Assembly (NCBI GenBank): GCA_941918925.1
Contig: OW799237.1
Location: forward strand, 53,618,997 to 53,682,996
DNA: 64,000 bases
Source: Phyto melanocephala
Taxonomy: Eukaryota; Arthropoda; Insecta; Diptera; Rhinophoridae
Direction: 5' to 3'
In this document: positions 20,931 to 32,646 of the stretch, piece after piece
How positions within the stretch are numbered: position 1 is the stretch's first letter
Layout of the letters: each line of letters opens with the position of its first letter
Notes under the pieces: generated by a model
The model's input: only the letters and a program-made list of their open reading frames with translations
The model's database searches: none
Told to the model about the DNA's origin: nothing
Program-made: the position numbers and the translations under genes

Positions 20931-22219
20931 AATCGACGGAAGAGACGCAACTGAAAATTGACTACGAGATTCTTAATCATCGATTGTACCGCAAAGTAGA
21001 TGGTAAAATGAAATTTGTTGTTCCTACGGCCGTGCGATGGAGAATTGCGAAACATTTTCATGACGATATGGGACATTTTGCCACGGACAAGACGATACAA
21101 CGTATACAGGAAATATTTTGGTTCCCGAAAATGAGAAAATACGTGAAGGAATATATTGCTTCTTGTATAACGTGCTGTTACAACCGTACGCAAAAAGGTA
21201 AGCCAGAGGGACGTATGCATTTTGAACCCCCTGAGCCAATACCTTTCCGTTTGATTCATATCGACCATTTAGGACCTTTTATACGTTCGCGAAAAGGAAA
21301 CACGCATATAATCGCTATTTCTGATGCATTTTCGAAATTTCTAATTTTAAGGGCCGTTAAAAGTACCAAAACTGTATCAGTTTTAAATCTGTTGAACGAA
21401 ATGTCTGGATATTTTGGAGTTCCTAGCAGACTTATATCCGATCGAGGAACTGCGTTTACCTCTAAGGCGTTCGAGAAATATTGCGTTGATCATAACATTC
21501 GACACACCAAAAATGCGGTTCGTACGCCTCGAGCTAATGGACAGGTGGAAAGGGCTAATGCCCTTATATTGAACTATTTACGAACAGACGTTAATGATTC
21601 TAGAAAATGGGACGACAATCTCAATAAATTTCAATGGATCGTGAACTCGCAAAATAACGCAACTACCGGATTTACACCAAACGAACTCGTTTTTAATTTC
21701 CAAATCAAGGACTTAGTACAAAACCATCTGATCACCGCACTACAAGATGACCTTGCTGAATTCACAACCCCAATAACGCCAGCCGAAAAATACGAAAAAG
21801 CTTTGAATAATATCCAAAAGCACCGCGATAAATGGAAACTTCGTTTTGACCATAAGCATACTACTCCCCGTCAGTATGTCGAACATGATCTAGTTGTAGT
21901 TCAACACGAACCTGGAGCTACTGGTGATACGCATAAATTGGAGCCAAGGTATAGAGGCCCATACACCGTTACAAAAGTACTTGGAAAAGATCGCTACCTA
22001 ATAGAAGACATCCCAAGCCTGCAAGTTACGTCAAGAAAATACGTGTCTATTCATTCATCCGATAAGCTAAAACCATGGTGTGGTATTTACCCAGAATTAG
22101 ACAATACCGAAGAAGACGACAAATCTCAAATCGAGGACGATTCGATGTCAGGAGAGGCCGAGCTGTCACCCACGGTAACCCTGCCTAATGTGCATGAGAT
22201 GAGTTTGCTGCAAGAGTAG
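20897..22219 (+). CDS. Gag-Pol part 2: integrase, in the -1 frame
   Basis: This frame opens at 20897 after a stop at 20894 and has no ATG near its start, so it must be reached by a -1 shift from the upstream frame (overlap 20897-20930) or was separated from it by a 1-bp indel. Numbering from the TTG at 20915, the zinc-binding HHCC is H49, H54, C84, C87. The catalytic DDE residues are D117 (HIDHLGPF), D176 (SDRGTAF) and E212 (NGQVERAN). A GPY/F-type C-terminus (YRGPYTVTKVLG) follows. The last 18 or so codons lie inside the 3' LTR. The enzyme inserts the cDNA into the host chromosome. The overlap contains a 9-bp duplication (AAGAGGCTG twice), a plausible site for a slip or a simple mutation. 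No canonical X-XXY-YYZ heptamer is seen. Confidence 0.85.
   Translation, partial: EAEEAVLSGKVKSTEETQLKIDYEILNHRLYRKVDGKMKFVVPTAVRWRIAKHFHDDMGHFATDKTIQRIQEIFWFPKMRKYVKEYIASCITCCYNRTQKGKPEGRMHFEPPEPIPFRLIHIDHLGPFIRSRKGNTHIIAISDAFSKFLILRAVKSTKTVSVLNLLNEMSGYFGVPSRLISDRGTAFTSKAFEKYCVDHNIRHTKNAVRTPRANGQVERANALILNYLRTDVNDSRKWDDNLNKFQWIVNSQNNATTGFTPNELVFNFQIKDLVQNHLITALQDDLAEFTTPITPAEKYEKALNNIQKHRDKWKLRFDHKHTTPRQYVEHDLVVVQHEPGATGDTHKLEPRYRGPYTVTKVLGKDRYLIEDIPSLQVTSRKYVSIHSSDKLKPWCGIYPELDNTEEDDKSQIEDDSMSGEAELSPTVTLPNVHEMSLLQE
22150..22163 (+). other. Polypurine tract of the gypsy element
   Basis: AGGAGAGGCCGAGC directly precedes the 3' LTR and lies inside the integrase reading frame. It is purine-rich apart from three pyrimidines, as expected of the plus-strand primer site. 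Confidence 0.55.
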
Positions 22220-22364
22220 TAAGAAGGCAGTCGTTGATGAGTCGTTGATTAGTCGTTATCGAGAAAAGACACACAAATAAACTTTAATTCTTTTTTTCAT
22301 ACATATTTAATAAATAAATAAATTGTGTTTTATTTTCCTTCTTAAAATCGAGCCATCCGTGATA
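22164..22364 (+). repeat. 3' LTR of Ty3/gypsy element
   Basis: The same 201 bp as the 5' LTR with no difference seen. The integrase stop codon (22217-22219) is within it. The flank begins with the GATT duplication. Confidence 0.9.
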
Positions 22365-22368
22365 GATT

Positions 22369-23460
22369 GTACAATCCTACCTTCATAAACGTAAAAAGTG
22401 CCAAAAGTACAACAAAAATTCAAAAAAGTACCTTTTTGGTCGCCCATAACATTTTCAGTCTCACCTCGTATCAATAGTCACTATTTTCGAAATTCTAGCT
22501 TCGCAAACGTTGAAAATACAAAAAGTACCATAAAAATTCAAAAAAGTACCTATTTGGTCCCTTATAACATTTTTAGTCTCACCTGGAATCAATAGTCCTT
22601 GATTGTACAATCCTATCTTCATAAACGTAGAAAATACAAAAAGTACCTATTTGGTCGCCTATAACATTTTAAGTCTCACCTTGTATCAATAGTCACTAAT
22701 TTCAAAAGTCTAGCTTCGCAAACCTTAGAAATACCAAAAGTACCATAAAAATTCAAAAAAGTACGGTCTTTGGCGTCTATAACATTTTTAGTTTCACCTA
22801 GAATCAAAAGTCCTTGATTCAAAAACGTAGAAAATACAAAAAGTACCATTAAAAGCCAAAAAAGTACCTTTTTGGCCGACTACAACTTTTGCAGTCTCAC
22901 CTTGTATCAATAGTCACTAATTTCAAAATTCTAGCTTTGCAGACGTTGAAAATACAAAAAGTACTATAGAAATTCAAAAAAGTACCTTTTAGATCGCCTA
23001 TAACATTCTTAGCCTCACCTGAAATCAAAAGTCCTTGATGGTACAACCCTACCTTCATAAACGTAGGAAATACAAAAAGTACCTATTTGGTCGCCCATAA
23101 TATTTTAAGTCTCACCTGGAATCAATAGTCCTCGATTGTACAATCCTACCTTCATAAACGTAAAAAGTACCAAAAGTACAACAAAAATTCAAAAAAGTAC
23201 CTTTTTGGTCGCCCATAACATTTTCAGTCTCACCTCGTATCAATAGTCACTATTTTCGAAATTCTAGCTTCGCAAACGTTGAAAATACAAAAAGTACCAT
23301 AAAAATTCAAAAAAGTACCTATTGGGTCCCTTATAACATTTTAAGTCTCACCTGGAATCAATAGTCCTTGATTGTACAATCCTATCTTCATAAACGTAGA
23401 AAATACAAAAAGTACCATAGAATTGCGAAAAAGTACATTTTTGGTCCAAGTTCCAACTTC
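22369..23460 (-). repeat. ~118-bp tandem repeat array (part 2)
   Basis: This continues the satellite body of the family-C Helitron beyond the gypsy insertion, about nine units. Two adjacent blocks (22365-22650 and 23125-23415) are near-duplicates of each other over more than two units, showing multi-unit duplication within the array. Confidence 0.8.
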
Positions 23461-23820
23461 CAAGTTCAAAATATTCAAATATCTATGTAACAAAATATTT
23501 TAATAGACATGATTTAAAGTAAGTAAATCTACTCTTTTCTGCAAAAAAGTAATTATTTTCTAAAAAGTACCAAACTCTTTTCCCGATTTTTCCCCTTTCT
23601 ACCCTGTTATAAATGTGTTTCAATTTTTTACTAAATTACATAATTTTTTACGTCTGGTGAAATCCCAATTATAAATTTTGTGAAAATTAGCTGTCAAATT
23701 AGGAATTACATACATTTTACGGAATTTTCGCCTTTTAGGTACCTTTTTAGTCCCCAAAAAAGTTTCCAAAAATTTCACCTTAATATTTTCACCTTAATAT
23801 GTCTCTTTTATATATATAGA

Positions 23821-24854
23821 TTAGACTCCTGCATGAATGACATTAAATCGAAAAATGGTGCATTAATTCTTAAAATGAATCTTGCTTGCCATGTTACATA
23901 TATTGTTGAATGTGAATACTGTGTGTTGCTCTCTTTGAAACACATCGTACACCAGTGTTGGTATTTGAGAATTTCAGTCTTGTGCCAAAATTTTAGCTAG
24001 AAAGTGCCAAAATATATTAAAAAGTGCAATAACAAATATATACACATGTCTACTTAAAAAAATCCATTTATTCAGTTTTTATTAATACATTTTATTTAGG
24101 CGAATTGATTATATATATGTACATACAAACAAATTTCAGACTTCAATATTTAAAAAATTTATACAGATAAATTTTATATACATAAATATTATTATTTATT
24201 AAATACATACATATGTATGTATTTAATATGTAATTTTTTGAGAATCAGAAACAAACGGACATAGCTAGATCGTCGTAAAATTAAACCCCGACTTAGAAAA
24301 TATATACTTTATGGGGTCTAAAATGGATATTTCGATGTTTTACAAACGGAATGATGAAATAAATACAGCACCACCATTTTTTTTTTTGGTGGTGGGTATC
24401 AAAAACAGAGTTAAAAATTATCTTCCCATGCAGTCATCTGATTAAATCCACCCTGAACATGTAGGATGTCATTAATTTTGAACTAATACTTTTAGAAAGG
24501 GGATTTTGTGTTATTGTTGCAGTTTTTAGTAGTATTTACATGGCAACATTTGGTTTCAACAGGACGGCGCTATGTGCCACACAGTCGAAGCTACACTTTT
24601 TTTATAGCATTTTTTCGAAAAAGTGCCAACATTTTATTGAGCGTGCCATGGTGCTATTAAACAACTAATAGTGATAAAAATGGAACGATTGTGCCACTTT
24701 TGCCAACAGTGTCGTACACTTCTATGTTCATAATTCTTTGCATTCAGCCACATGTTGTTTGTTATGTGAATCATTAGCACAGTAACTTAAAACGGCAATG
24801 AATACACACACTACACAGTATGCATTCACTGTGTTGTACCATTTTTATTTTAAA
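23821..24854. repeat. Mixed degenerate repeats; dispersed-repeat fragment and mariner scrap
   Basis: At about 24255-24355 a fragment of the widespread fly repeat appears: GGACATAGCTAGATCGTC, CCCCGACTTAGAA, TATATACTTTATGGGGTC. At 24552-24597 a short open stretch reads WFQQDGAMCHTVEAT. This is the second-aspartate region of a mariner-type (DD34D) transposase and the only part of it left. The rest is unassigned. Confidence 0.5.
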
Positions 24855-25471
24855 TTAGCCAAACCCGGCGCGCGTTGCTACGCACCTTAATGAATTGAAA
24901 TGCATTCTGAATTTTAATTGAATATCAAGTGCAAAAACCTAAATATTATAATTTTTTTATGGGCGTGGCACTGCCAACTTTTCTAATCACGAAATTATTT
25001 AGTCATGACAGCTCGATATGTGTGCAAAGTTTCACAAAAATCGGTCTAGTGCAAGTACCTCAAAATTATAACCTTTTTCTATGGGCGCGGCCCTGCCCAC
25101 TTTTCTAATCTCGAAATTATATGGTTATGACAGCTTAGTATGTGTGCAAAGTTTCAGAAAAGTCGGTCCAGTGCAAGTACCTCAAAATTAAAACTTTTTT
25201 AGGGGCGTGGCCCCGCCCACTTTTCTTATCACAAAATTATTTAGTCATGACAGCTCGATATGTGTGCAAAGTTTCAGAAAAATCGGTCAAGTGCAAGTAG
25301 CTAAAACTGATAACTAATTTTTATGGGGGTGGCCCCGCCCACTTTTTTCTACCCATAAACACTCCCTGGTATGTGTACAACAACTTGCCAAAGTTTGAGT
25401 CCGATCGGTTTTACAGTTTCGGAGTCTATAGCTAACACACTCACACAGAGTTTCACTTTTATATATATAGA
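24855..25471 (-). mobile_element. Non-autonomous Helitron, family A, reverse orientation
   Basis: The minus-strand 5' end is TCTATATATATAAAAGTGAA (from 25471, after A). The 3' end is GCGCGCCGGGTTTGGCTAA before T at 24855. There are about three internal ~120-bp units with CGCCCACTTTTCTAATC and TATGTGTGCAAAGTTTC. It is the same family as 10823-11639, giving two independent full-length end pairs for the termini. Confidence 0.7.
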
Positions 25472-25934
25472 TAAAGATATCAATAGAGGTTAAGCGTTGC
25501 CAGTTTACGAAATTTTTAACGTAATTGGGATTGGAAATTTCGTAAACAATATAATTGCTAAAACTGTTTTTATACCCTTCACCTGTGGTGCGCAAGGGTA
25601 TATATAGCTTTGTCATTCCGTTTGTAATTTCTACAATTTTCATTTCCGACCCCATAAAGTATATATTTTCTGAAAGCTTATGAATAGAGAAGTCGATTAA
25701 GCCCTGTCCGCCTGTCCGTGTGTTGGTTGAAATCAACTTTTAGAAGCAACTATATGTTCCTCAGATCTGTATATGGTATCAATCTCTTGGAAATATCCGG
25801 GAATGAATCGCTATTGAAATTCAGCACAATCGCCCCATAACTTTCTGAGATACGAGCAAAAACCCACAACCACCTCGTTTTTTTACACAATTACAACAAC
25901 AACATACATACATAAATTCATGTAAAAAGCATAC

Positions 25935-26090
25935 CAAAAAAAAATTTTAAAAAAATATATTAAAAAAAATAATAAAAAAAAATTCCAAAAAAAAAATTCC
26001 AAAAAAAAAATTAAAAAAAAAATTTTTTTAACAAATATAAAAAAAATAATAAAATATAAATAATATATTAAATAAAATAAAATAATTTTT
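25935..26090. repeat. A-rich low-complexity tract
   Basis: Nearly uninterrupted A runs with short TTCC and ATAAT interruptions. Together with the T-rich tract at 26700-26985 it could pair as a long weak hairpin. It may equally be an expanded poly(A) within the dispersed repeat. Confidence 0.6.
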
Positions 26091-26699
26091 TTATACCCTT
26101 CACACAGTGAAAAAGGGTATATATAGGTTTGTCATTCCGTGTGAAATTTCTACAATTTTATTTCCGACCCCATAAAGTATATATTTTCTGAAAGCTTATG
26201 AATAGGGGAGTCGATTAAGCCCTGTCCGTGTGTATTCCAATCTGTTAAGAACGCATTGTGTGTTGTTCAAATTATTATGGCTGCTAGTGTACATTATTAT
26301 ACCCTTCACACAGTGAAAAAGGGTATATATAGGTTTGTCATTCCGTGTGAAATTTCTACAATTTTCATTTCCGACCCCATAAAGTATATATTTTCTGAAA
26401 GCTTATGAATAGAGGAGTCGATTAAGCCCTGACCGTCTGTCCGTCTGACCGTCTGTCCGTGTGTATGTTGAAATCAACTTTTTGAAGCCCCCCGACATAG
26501 GTTGGACCCGGGTAAGGTATTAAAATATCAGAAATATTCGGGAGTAGATCGGTATTGAAAATCAGAAACATCGGTACATAAACAACTGAGATATGAGCAA
26601 AAACCCACGACCACCTCGATTTTCTTTTCATAAAAACAACATTACAACAACAACATACATACATACAAACGTGTATACTGGTTAGAGAAAACGTGGCAT

Positions 26700-26985
26700 C
26701 GAATCCCAGCTGAGGCAAAAAAATTTTTTTTTAAATTTTTTTAAAATTTTTTTAAAATTTTTTTTTTTAATTTTTTTTTTATTTTTTTTTTATTTTTTAT
26801 TTAATATATTATATATATTTTTATTATTATTTTTTTTTATTTTTTTTTTTTAATTTTTTTTTTATTTTTTTTTTGTTTTATATATATTATATATGTATAT
26901 AATAATTTTTTTTTTTTTAATTTTTTTTTAAATTTTTTTTTTTTAAATTTTTTTTTTATTTTTTATTTTTTTTTTGTTTTTTTTA
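26700..26985. repeat. T-rich low-complexity tract
   Basis: Nearly 290 bp of T runs with a central TTATATATATTTTT/TATATGTATATAATA portion. It is prone to length error in any assembly. Confidence 0.6.
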
Positions 26986-27429
26986 ACATACATACGTGAA
27001 TTTACTGTTATTGCATGACTACACGTTGTGAAGGGTATATAAGATTCGGCACGGCCGAATATAGCGCTTTTACTTGTTTAATGTTAAGATTTTTTTTTTC
27101 ATACCACAAACAACGACAAATAAAAAGAGGAAATTTTTGAAAAGAATTATTCTTTTTTGATTAATTTGTAAGAGGAATGAAAAACGGCGAATTTAAAAAA
27201 AAATTGTATTGCAAACGAATTAAATAAAAAAAAAATTTATTTTATTTGCGGAAAGAATGAAAAAACATAAAAATCGTAAATAGAATTTGCCTCGCTACTT
27301 TTATCTTTTTTAATTCAGAGCATAATTCAAAAAACGAGAGAAAAATGAACATAATTTTTTCCGTACTATGGTTATTGTACTATTTGTTTTGATTTTGTGT
27401 ACGTTCCATTTTTGTTGGTATCGTAATGT

Positions 27430-28285
27430 TTCTTGCCTTTTGAATAGCGTTATGTAATTTTATTTTTAATTCGATTGCAAAGTTGTCATAGTCATAAATT
27501 GGTTATGTAATTTTAATGTGTCAGTTGGTTAAGAAGGTTATTTGCCGAAAATTAGTTCAAATGGTGCATATTCTGTATTAATGCTTGGTGTTGCTTAGTA
27601 TGCGAATGCAAAATATGGTATTAGTGTGTCCCATTGGTCGTTGGTCCCATAATTTAGTAAGAATTCATTTAGTTCCCTGTGGTTTCTCTCTAGGGAATCT
27701 ATTGTTTTACCCATATGGTCATCATGAACTTTACGCAAAAAAGTTTTACGTTAATCTTTTGGAATTAATACTTGATGATTTTTTTTTAGCAAAATATCAT
27801 CTAAAACATAAATTTCATTTTTATTTTTATAATAAGGCATTACGTCAGGTTCTACAATTTTTTTATTTTCTGGCCAACCGGTTTTTACATGCTTTACAAT
27901 TTTTTAAAAGATTTTATTATTTTTTGAATGTTCTTTTCCTACATCCATATTTAAAAATGGTATCTCTAAATGAGATGAAATAAAATAACAATGAACGGAA
28001 ACCTCTATATCCATATCAACTAAAGGTGTTTCTGCTAAAGGAGCTCTTGAAAGCGTATCGGCAATTTTTAAATACTTTCCAAGCTTGTATTGGACAAGTA
28101 GATTATAAGGTTGCGGACGAAGCATAAACCTTTGAAGTCTTGCTGGTATTTTGTAAAAAGATTTATCAAATAACGTAACTAAGCGTTTATGGTCAGTTTC
28201 CACTAAAACCTTAAATCCATAAACAAATTGATGAAATCTTGTGCACCCAAATAATATGGCAAACAATTCTTTTTTAACCAAAAAA
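27430..28285 (-). pseudogene. Ty3/gypsy pol relic (RNase H and integrase pieces)
   Basis: On the minus strand the 5' piece (28281 down to 27904) keeps the RNase H end and connection: KELFAILFGCTRFHQFVYG, VETDHKRLVTLFDKS, then KYLKIADTLSRAPL. A scrambled stretch (about 27720-27900) gives scraps of the linker. The later piece (about 27710-27540) shows integrase past its glutamate: SLERNHRELNEFLL, then DQWDTLIPYFAFAY, a stop, and NTEYAPFELIFGK. Protease, RT and both LTRs are missing. It is unrelated in sequence to the two complete LTR elements of the window. Confidence 0.7.
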
Positions 28286-31095
28286 ATGGTGGGGGTATAT
28301 TCATTTTGTCATTCCGTTTGTAACACATCGAAATATCCATTTTAGACCCCATAAAGTATATATATTCTGAATCGGTTGATTTGATGACGATCTAGCTATG
28401 TCCGTCCGTCTGTTGAAAGCACGATAGAGGTCGCACCGAAAAAGCTAAAGGGCTCAAATTTTGCCAGAATCTTTCTTATAGACAAGGTTTGTTTGGTATT
28501 GAAAATGGGCTAAATCGGAATATTAGGAAGAGAGTTATAGCTCGTAAAGCAAGAATAGGTCGAAAAAACCGTGTCCTTCTAACATCGAAAAAAAAAGAAT
28601 TGTGTCCAAACGCATAAACGTAGAGTCATGAAACTTGGAATATATATTTCTCGAGTCAAAATAATATTTCTCCCCAAAAATTGCTTAAATCTATGCATTA
28701 GAAAAGGAGTTATAGGTCAAAATGTACGAAAATTTATACCGCTCAGTGTATATTTGAAATTTAAAACGTAATAAAACTGACAAAACTATATGTACGGTTC
28801 TGAAATTTTGCAAACATGGCTTTTTGGTCAAAGTCTTCGTTATAAAGGAAAATAAATGTGCCACGCCCACTTTTTTTTTAAATTTTTATAAAAATATATT
28901 AGTCATATTCATTAGCATTTATTCATTGCAGATGGCAACATCTGTTGAAGGCGCCACTACATTTTGCAAACACTGAGGATGATGTCTTTGCTAAACATCA
29001 CGTAGAACACAAGATGACTCTAGTAACATTTTTTTGCACAAACTACAAAGGAATTGTATAGGGGTTTGTGAAAACCAAAATGACCGAAGTTTGTTGACAA
29101 AAATTAACTATAGTAATGATTTATGCCCAACTTTACATATAGTTGTACACACAGTCTTATGAGGTTTAAGATTTAAAAATATTAAAAAAAATGTGCATCA
29201 GTAGATTTAAAATAAGTATTTGAATATTTAAAATACATATTTCAACAAATTTTTTTTTATCTATCTATTCTTTTGTAAAGGGTGGTTAAATTTTAAGGGC
29301 CACAGGGTGATTCAAAATAGACATGCTCAGCATTTTGCTAAAACAGGAAATTTATTAGTAAGATTTTGATTTTTAAAGTTCTATAACATTTTACTTTTAA
29401 AAGATTTTCAAACGAAATAAGTTTTTTATAATTTTAAAATTTGTTAGCCATTAGTACATGAAAATAAATTGTTTATAATGTTTAGGTCTAAATTTTCCTA
29501 AATTCCTTTTTTTAATACACCATAACTTCTAGAAAACATAAGATAACAAAAAGAAATTAGCACCATTTAGTAGATAAAACTCTCCTCTATACCCCTATCT
29601 CCCATTGTATACCCAGGACGATCCGACCGTGATCACCAGACTAATTTTTGTGACACAAGGTCAAATATTTTTTGCAAAATTTTAGTAAAAGAGTTAAACA
29701 AATTTTTTTGTAATGTGTTTTTTTTAAGTATTTTAGCCGCCACCAAAAAAATGGTATATCTGTATATTCTTAATCGGGGTTTTATTTGATGACGATCTAG
29801 CTATGTCCGTCCGTCTGTCCGACTGTTAAAAGCACGATAGAGGTCCCATCGAAAAAGCTAGTGGGCTCAAATTTTGCCAGAATATGTCTTATACACAAGG
29901 TTTGTTTGGAATAGAAAATTGGCTAAATCGGAATATAAGGAAGAAAGTTATAGCTCGTAATGCGAACCGTGTCCTTCCAACATCGAATAAAATGGAGTTG
30001 TGTCCACCAGCATCAACGTATGAGTCATGAAACTACAAATATAAACTACCTGAGCAAAAACAATATATCTACCCAAAAATTGCCTAAATGCATGCATTAG
30101 GAAGGGAGTAAGAGATCAAAATGTACAAAAATTTATACCGCGCAGTGTATTTTTCAGTATGTTCAAAATTTTAAACCTAATAAGAGTGACAAAATTAGAT
30201 CTACGATTCTGAAATTTTGCAGGAATTGCTTTTTGGTCAAAGGCTTTCTTCTGACGGAAAATAAATGTGACACGCCAACCTTCCATACAACGTTTTCTCT
30301 CAAATTCTTATAATTTCTCTGTAAATCGAATAATAAAGGACTTTATTGAAATATCTAAGTTGTATTTATTAGCAGAAATTTTATTGACACGCTTACTTTA
30401 ACGCCCATTTTCACTGAAATACTTAAACGAAAACATTTTACCAGCATATCGAAGTTATAAAGGGTGGTTAAATTTTAAGGGCCGATGTTGATTTTGAATA
30501 AAACACAAATTATTTAGGAAATTATTATCATTTCTTTTTTAATGATAATATTTGTATGGTTCAATTATGTATGGAACAAAATATCGGCCAAATGTCCCCC
30601 GCGACCTCAACGGCACACCTCGATCCGATAGTCCAAATTCTTAATAACATTGCTGATGCTCAATTGTTTGGCACGATGATGAGTCGAAGTTGACTGTTTT
30701 TTTGCCACACTATCGCGATAAACAGCAATGCTTCTCATTTAACGAATTTAGAAGGCATTCATAGATGTTCTAACATTTTATACAGACCTGGGGCCGAATT
30801 ACGGCATTCGATATCGATCGAAATTTTACTCGAACGATCGAGTACGCTGTGCTTTAGGTATAGAGATTCTAATACGAATTTTCAAATTTCGATCACGTTC
30901 GAGTACCGAAATTCGGCCTCTGTTTTAAATTTAAAATTTAACCATCCTCTACAAAGAAAGTGATGTATATTTTATTATAAAGAGATTATTCCAAGCGATT
31001 AACAAAATAATAATTATTGTGCTTTAAATGTACACAAAATTGGTGGTGGGTATAAAAGATTCGGCACAGCCGAATATAGTGCTCTTACTTGTTTT
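28285..31095 (+). repeat. Dispersed fly repeat, long copy (crosses the palindrome edge)
   Basis: It opens TGTCATTCCGTTTGTAAC and CATAAAGTATATATATTC, carries CTAGCTATGTCCGTCCGTCT twice (28390 and 29800), and ends AGATTCGGCACAGCCGAAT, AGTGCTCTTACTTG at about 31050-31090. Two similar halves begin near 28310 and 29750. The outer end of the inverted repeat at 29140 falls inside it, so the duplicated segment does not begin at this element's own boundary. Confidence 0.6.
30461..30949 (-). mobile_element. Mariner-type relic with terminal inverted repeats (left-arm copy)
   Basis: The ends are AGGGTGGTTAAATTTTAA and TTAAAATTTAACCATCCT. On the minus strand the interior keeps a C-terminal transposase scrap, NLDYRIEVCRCSRGGHLAD, around 30590-30640. 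An AT-rich inner palindrome with TCGATCG motifs lies near 30810-30900. It is internally deleted. A lone terminal sequence of the same family sits at 29283. Confidence 0.55.
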
Positions 31096-32646
31096 TTTTG
31101 GGATATTGTATTGTTAGCATCACGTATGTTGTGTCATTTGTCTTGTATAAAAGGAATCTAGTACCTGAGATTTTATCCTTACGAGTTTTTAAGTAATCAC
31201 TTACATCGATATAGTAATTGTCATGCACACATTATTCAGACGTTGACGTACATAGCCACGTACCGTTGCGACAGCTTAGACTGCATAGACAACGAACAAC
31301 TAGAGTACATATGTATATACCTGGGAAGGAAATGGAATAGCCATGATTGAAATTTTTTTATGTAATATAAGATTACAGCTTATCTGGAGGAATGATTTGG
31401 CTTGAGTCATATGTACGATACGGACCACGGAATACCTGGAAGGGGGTGACACTTAGATTATGTGATTCGAAAATATAGTATAATAATGGGAATGAAACTT
31501 ACATGTACATAAGTATATGCGTATTTTCCCGGCTATTGAGAATTCAGGGTGTGGGAATTCCCCACGTTGAGTCTATGAAACTTACAGGCCACGCACACCA
31601 TACTTTTTCGAGATTGAAGGATAAAGTCTGGTGTTTTGTTGCGGTGTCTATGGGCTGAATAACGATCGCACCAATATGTCATCGATATGGGCTTGTGAAA
31701 TATTTTTGAACACTGTGGTTAGATGCCTACATTGGCTGTGATGGGGATATGGGAACTGAAAAGGGTAGATTTTCGTGTGGGGTTTGTTGTTGTTGCACCA
31801 ATATGCACACCCACACACACGCAAGTTCAGTGGCCAAAAATTTTTGCGTGGCGGCTGCTAAGCCCTTGGGTATGGTAATACCAAGATTGGCGGAGAACCA
31901 TCGCCTTATTATTCGCCAGTATTACATTTTATTTGTTTTTAATAATTACTTTGGTTAGTTTGGAATGGTCCACCTTGTGTGTAGTGGGGAATGCCGATCC
32001 GCAGTGAACCACTGGCAACGGGGGGAAACCTTGTTTGTGCTACCGCCAAACTCCCGGATAGCAGTTAAGCCCGCCGTGCGGTTTTCTAGAGGAAAGGAGG
32101 ATACATAATTAATGAAAGTTAGAAAATATTAACAGGAACAATACTTACTATGCCAACAGAATAATGGAAAAATGCACGATGTAATAACATATTTTGTTCA
32201 GTGTTGGTTAGCGATAGAAACTGTTTGTATAATTGTTGTTATTGTGAATCTGTTTATTTGTTACAGTAGAGCAATAAATAATATTAATGAATGAATTTTG
32301 GTTGTGTGTATGTTTTCTGTTAGTTAAAGATAAGTCAAACTGTTATATTGGGATGGGTATGAGTTTGTGGATTTCTGTAAAATAGAAAAGAAAATGAGAC
32401 AGATATTAATTTATGTCTAGTGAAGATAGAGTAGAGGAGATATATTTATGTATATTGATTTGTAGCTTAGGGAATTGCAGTTTAAATATGGCTCTTATGG
32501 AATGGAGGATTAGTTTAAGCTAGGTTTGGATATGTTTAAAAAGTAAAGTTAGTTTTTTTTGGAGTTTTGGACGTGCTTATAATTAGATCAAGTCTTTGTG
32601 CCTCGAGAGATAATTAGTTAAACAAGGAGGTGTTTCTATTTTTAAT

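Larger units (their letters stand above)
15444..23820 (-). mobile_element. Large non-autonomous Helitron, family C, interrupted by a gypsy element
   Basis: On the minus strand it begins TCTATATATATAAAAGAGAC at 23820, after an A. It ends with a hairpin CGCTA-TGGAAG-TAGCG, nine bases, then CTAG before T at 15444. Those are all four Helitron signatures: TC start, 3' hairpin, CTRR end and A-T target. Nearly all of the interior is a ~118-bp tandem repeat. Without the nested gypsy element and its 4-bp duplication the Helitron is about 3.1 kb. Its CTAG end abuts the TC start of the family-B element exactly. Confidence 0.7.
25570..27080 (+). repeat. Dispersed fly repeat (TATACCC...TTCGGCACGGCCGAA family), two to three overlapping copies
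   Basis: Segments begin TATACCCTTCACCTGTGG or TATACCCTTCACACAGTG and run through TTTGTCATTCCGT and CCCCATAAAGTATATATTTT. They continue with tandem GTCCGTCTG units and finish GATTCGGCACGGCCGAATAT, AGCGCTTTTACTTGTTT. Fragments of the same family lie at 24255, 28285-31095, 49017 and 51347. Copies are nested or duplicated at 26090, 26296 and 26419. It is noncoding, with transposition class unknown to me. Confidence 0.6.

Noticed and set aside
20618..21268. 216-codon reverse ORF as a gene
   Set aside because: It is the shadow of the gypsy pol frames on the other strand and has no domain.
17120..22364. An errantivirus with an env gene
   Set aside because: There is no frame between integrase and the 3' LTR; the integrase ORF runs into the LTR.
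15780..23460. CRISPR-like regularly spaced repeats
   Set aside because: Units are contiguous imperfect ~118-bp repeats without unique spacers, in a eukaryotic sequence bounded by Helitron ends.
25935..26985. A-rich and T-rich tracts as a functional long hairpin
   Set aside because: Low-complexity sequence pairs trivially; the two tracts sit in separate copies of a dispersed repeat and show no specific complementarity.
31749..31958. Short ORF with Cys-rich start as a small gene
   Set aside because: No homology, no start context, and the mirror copy shows nothing beyond the same chance frame.
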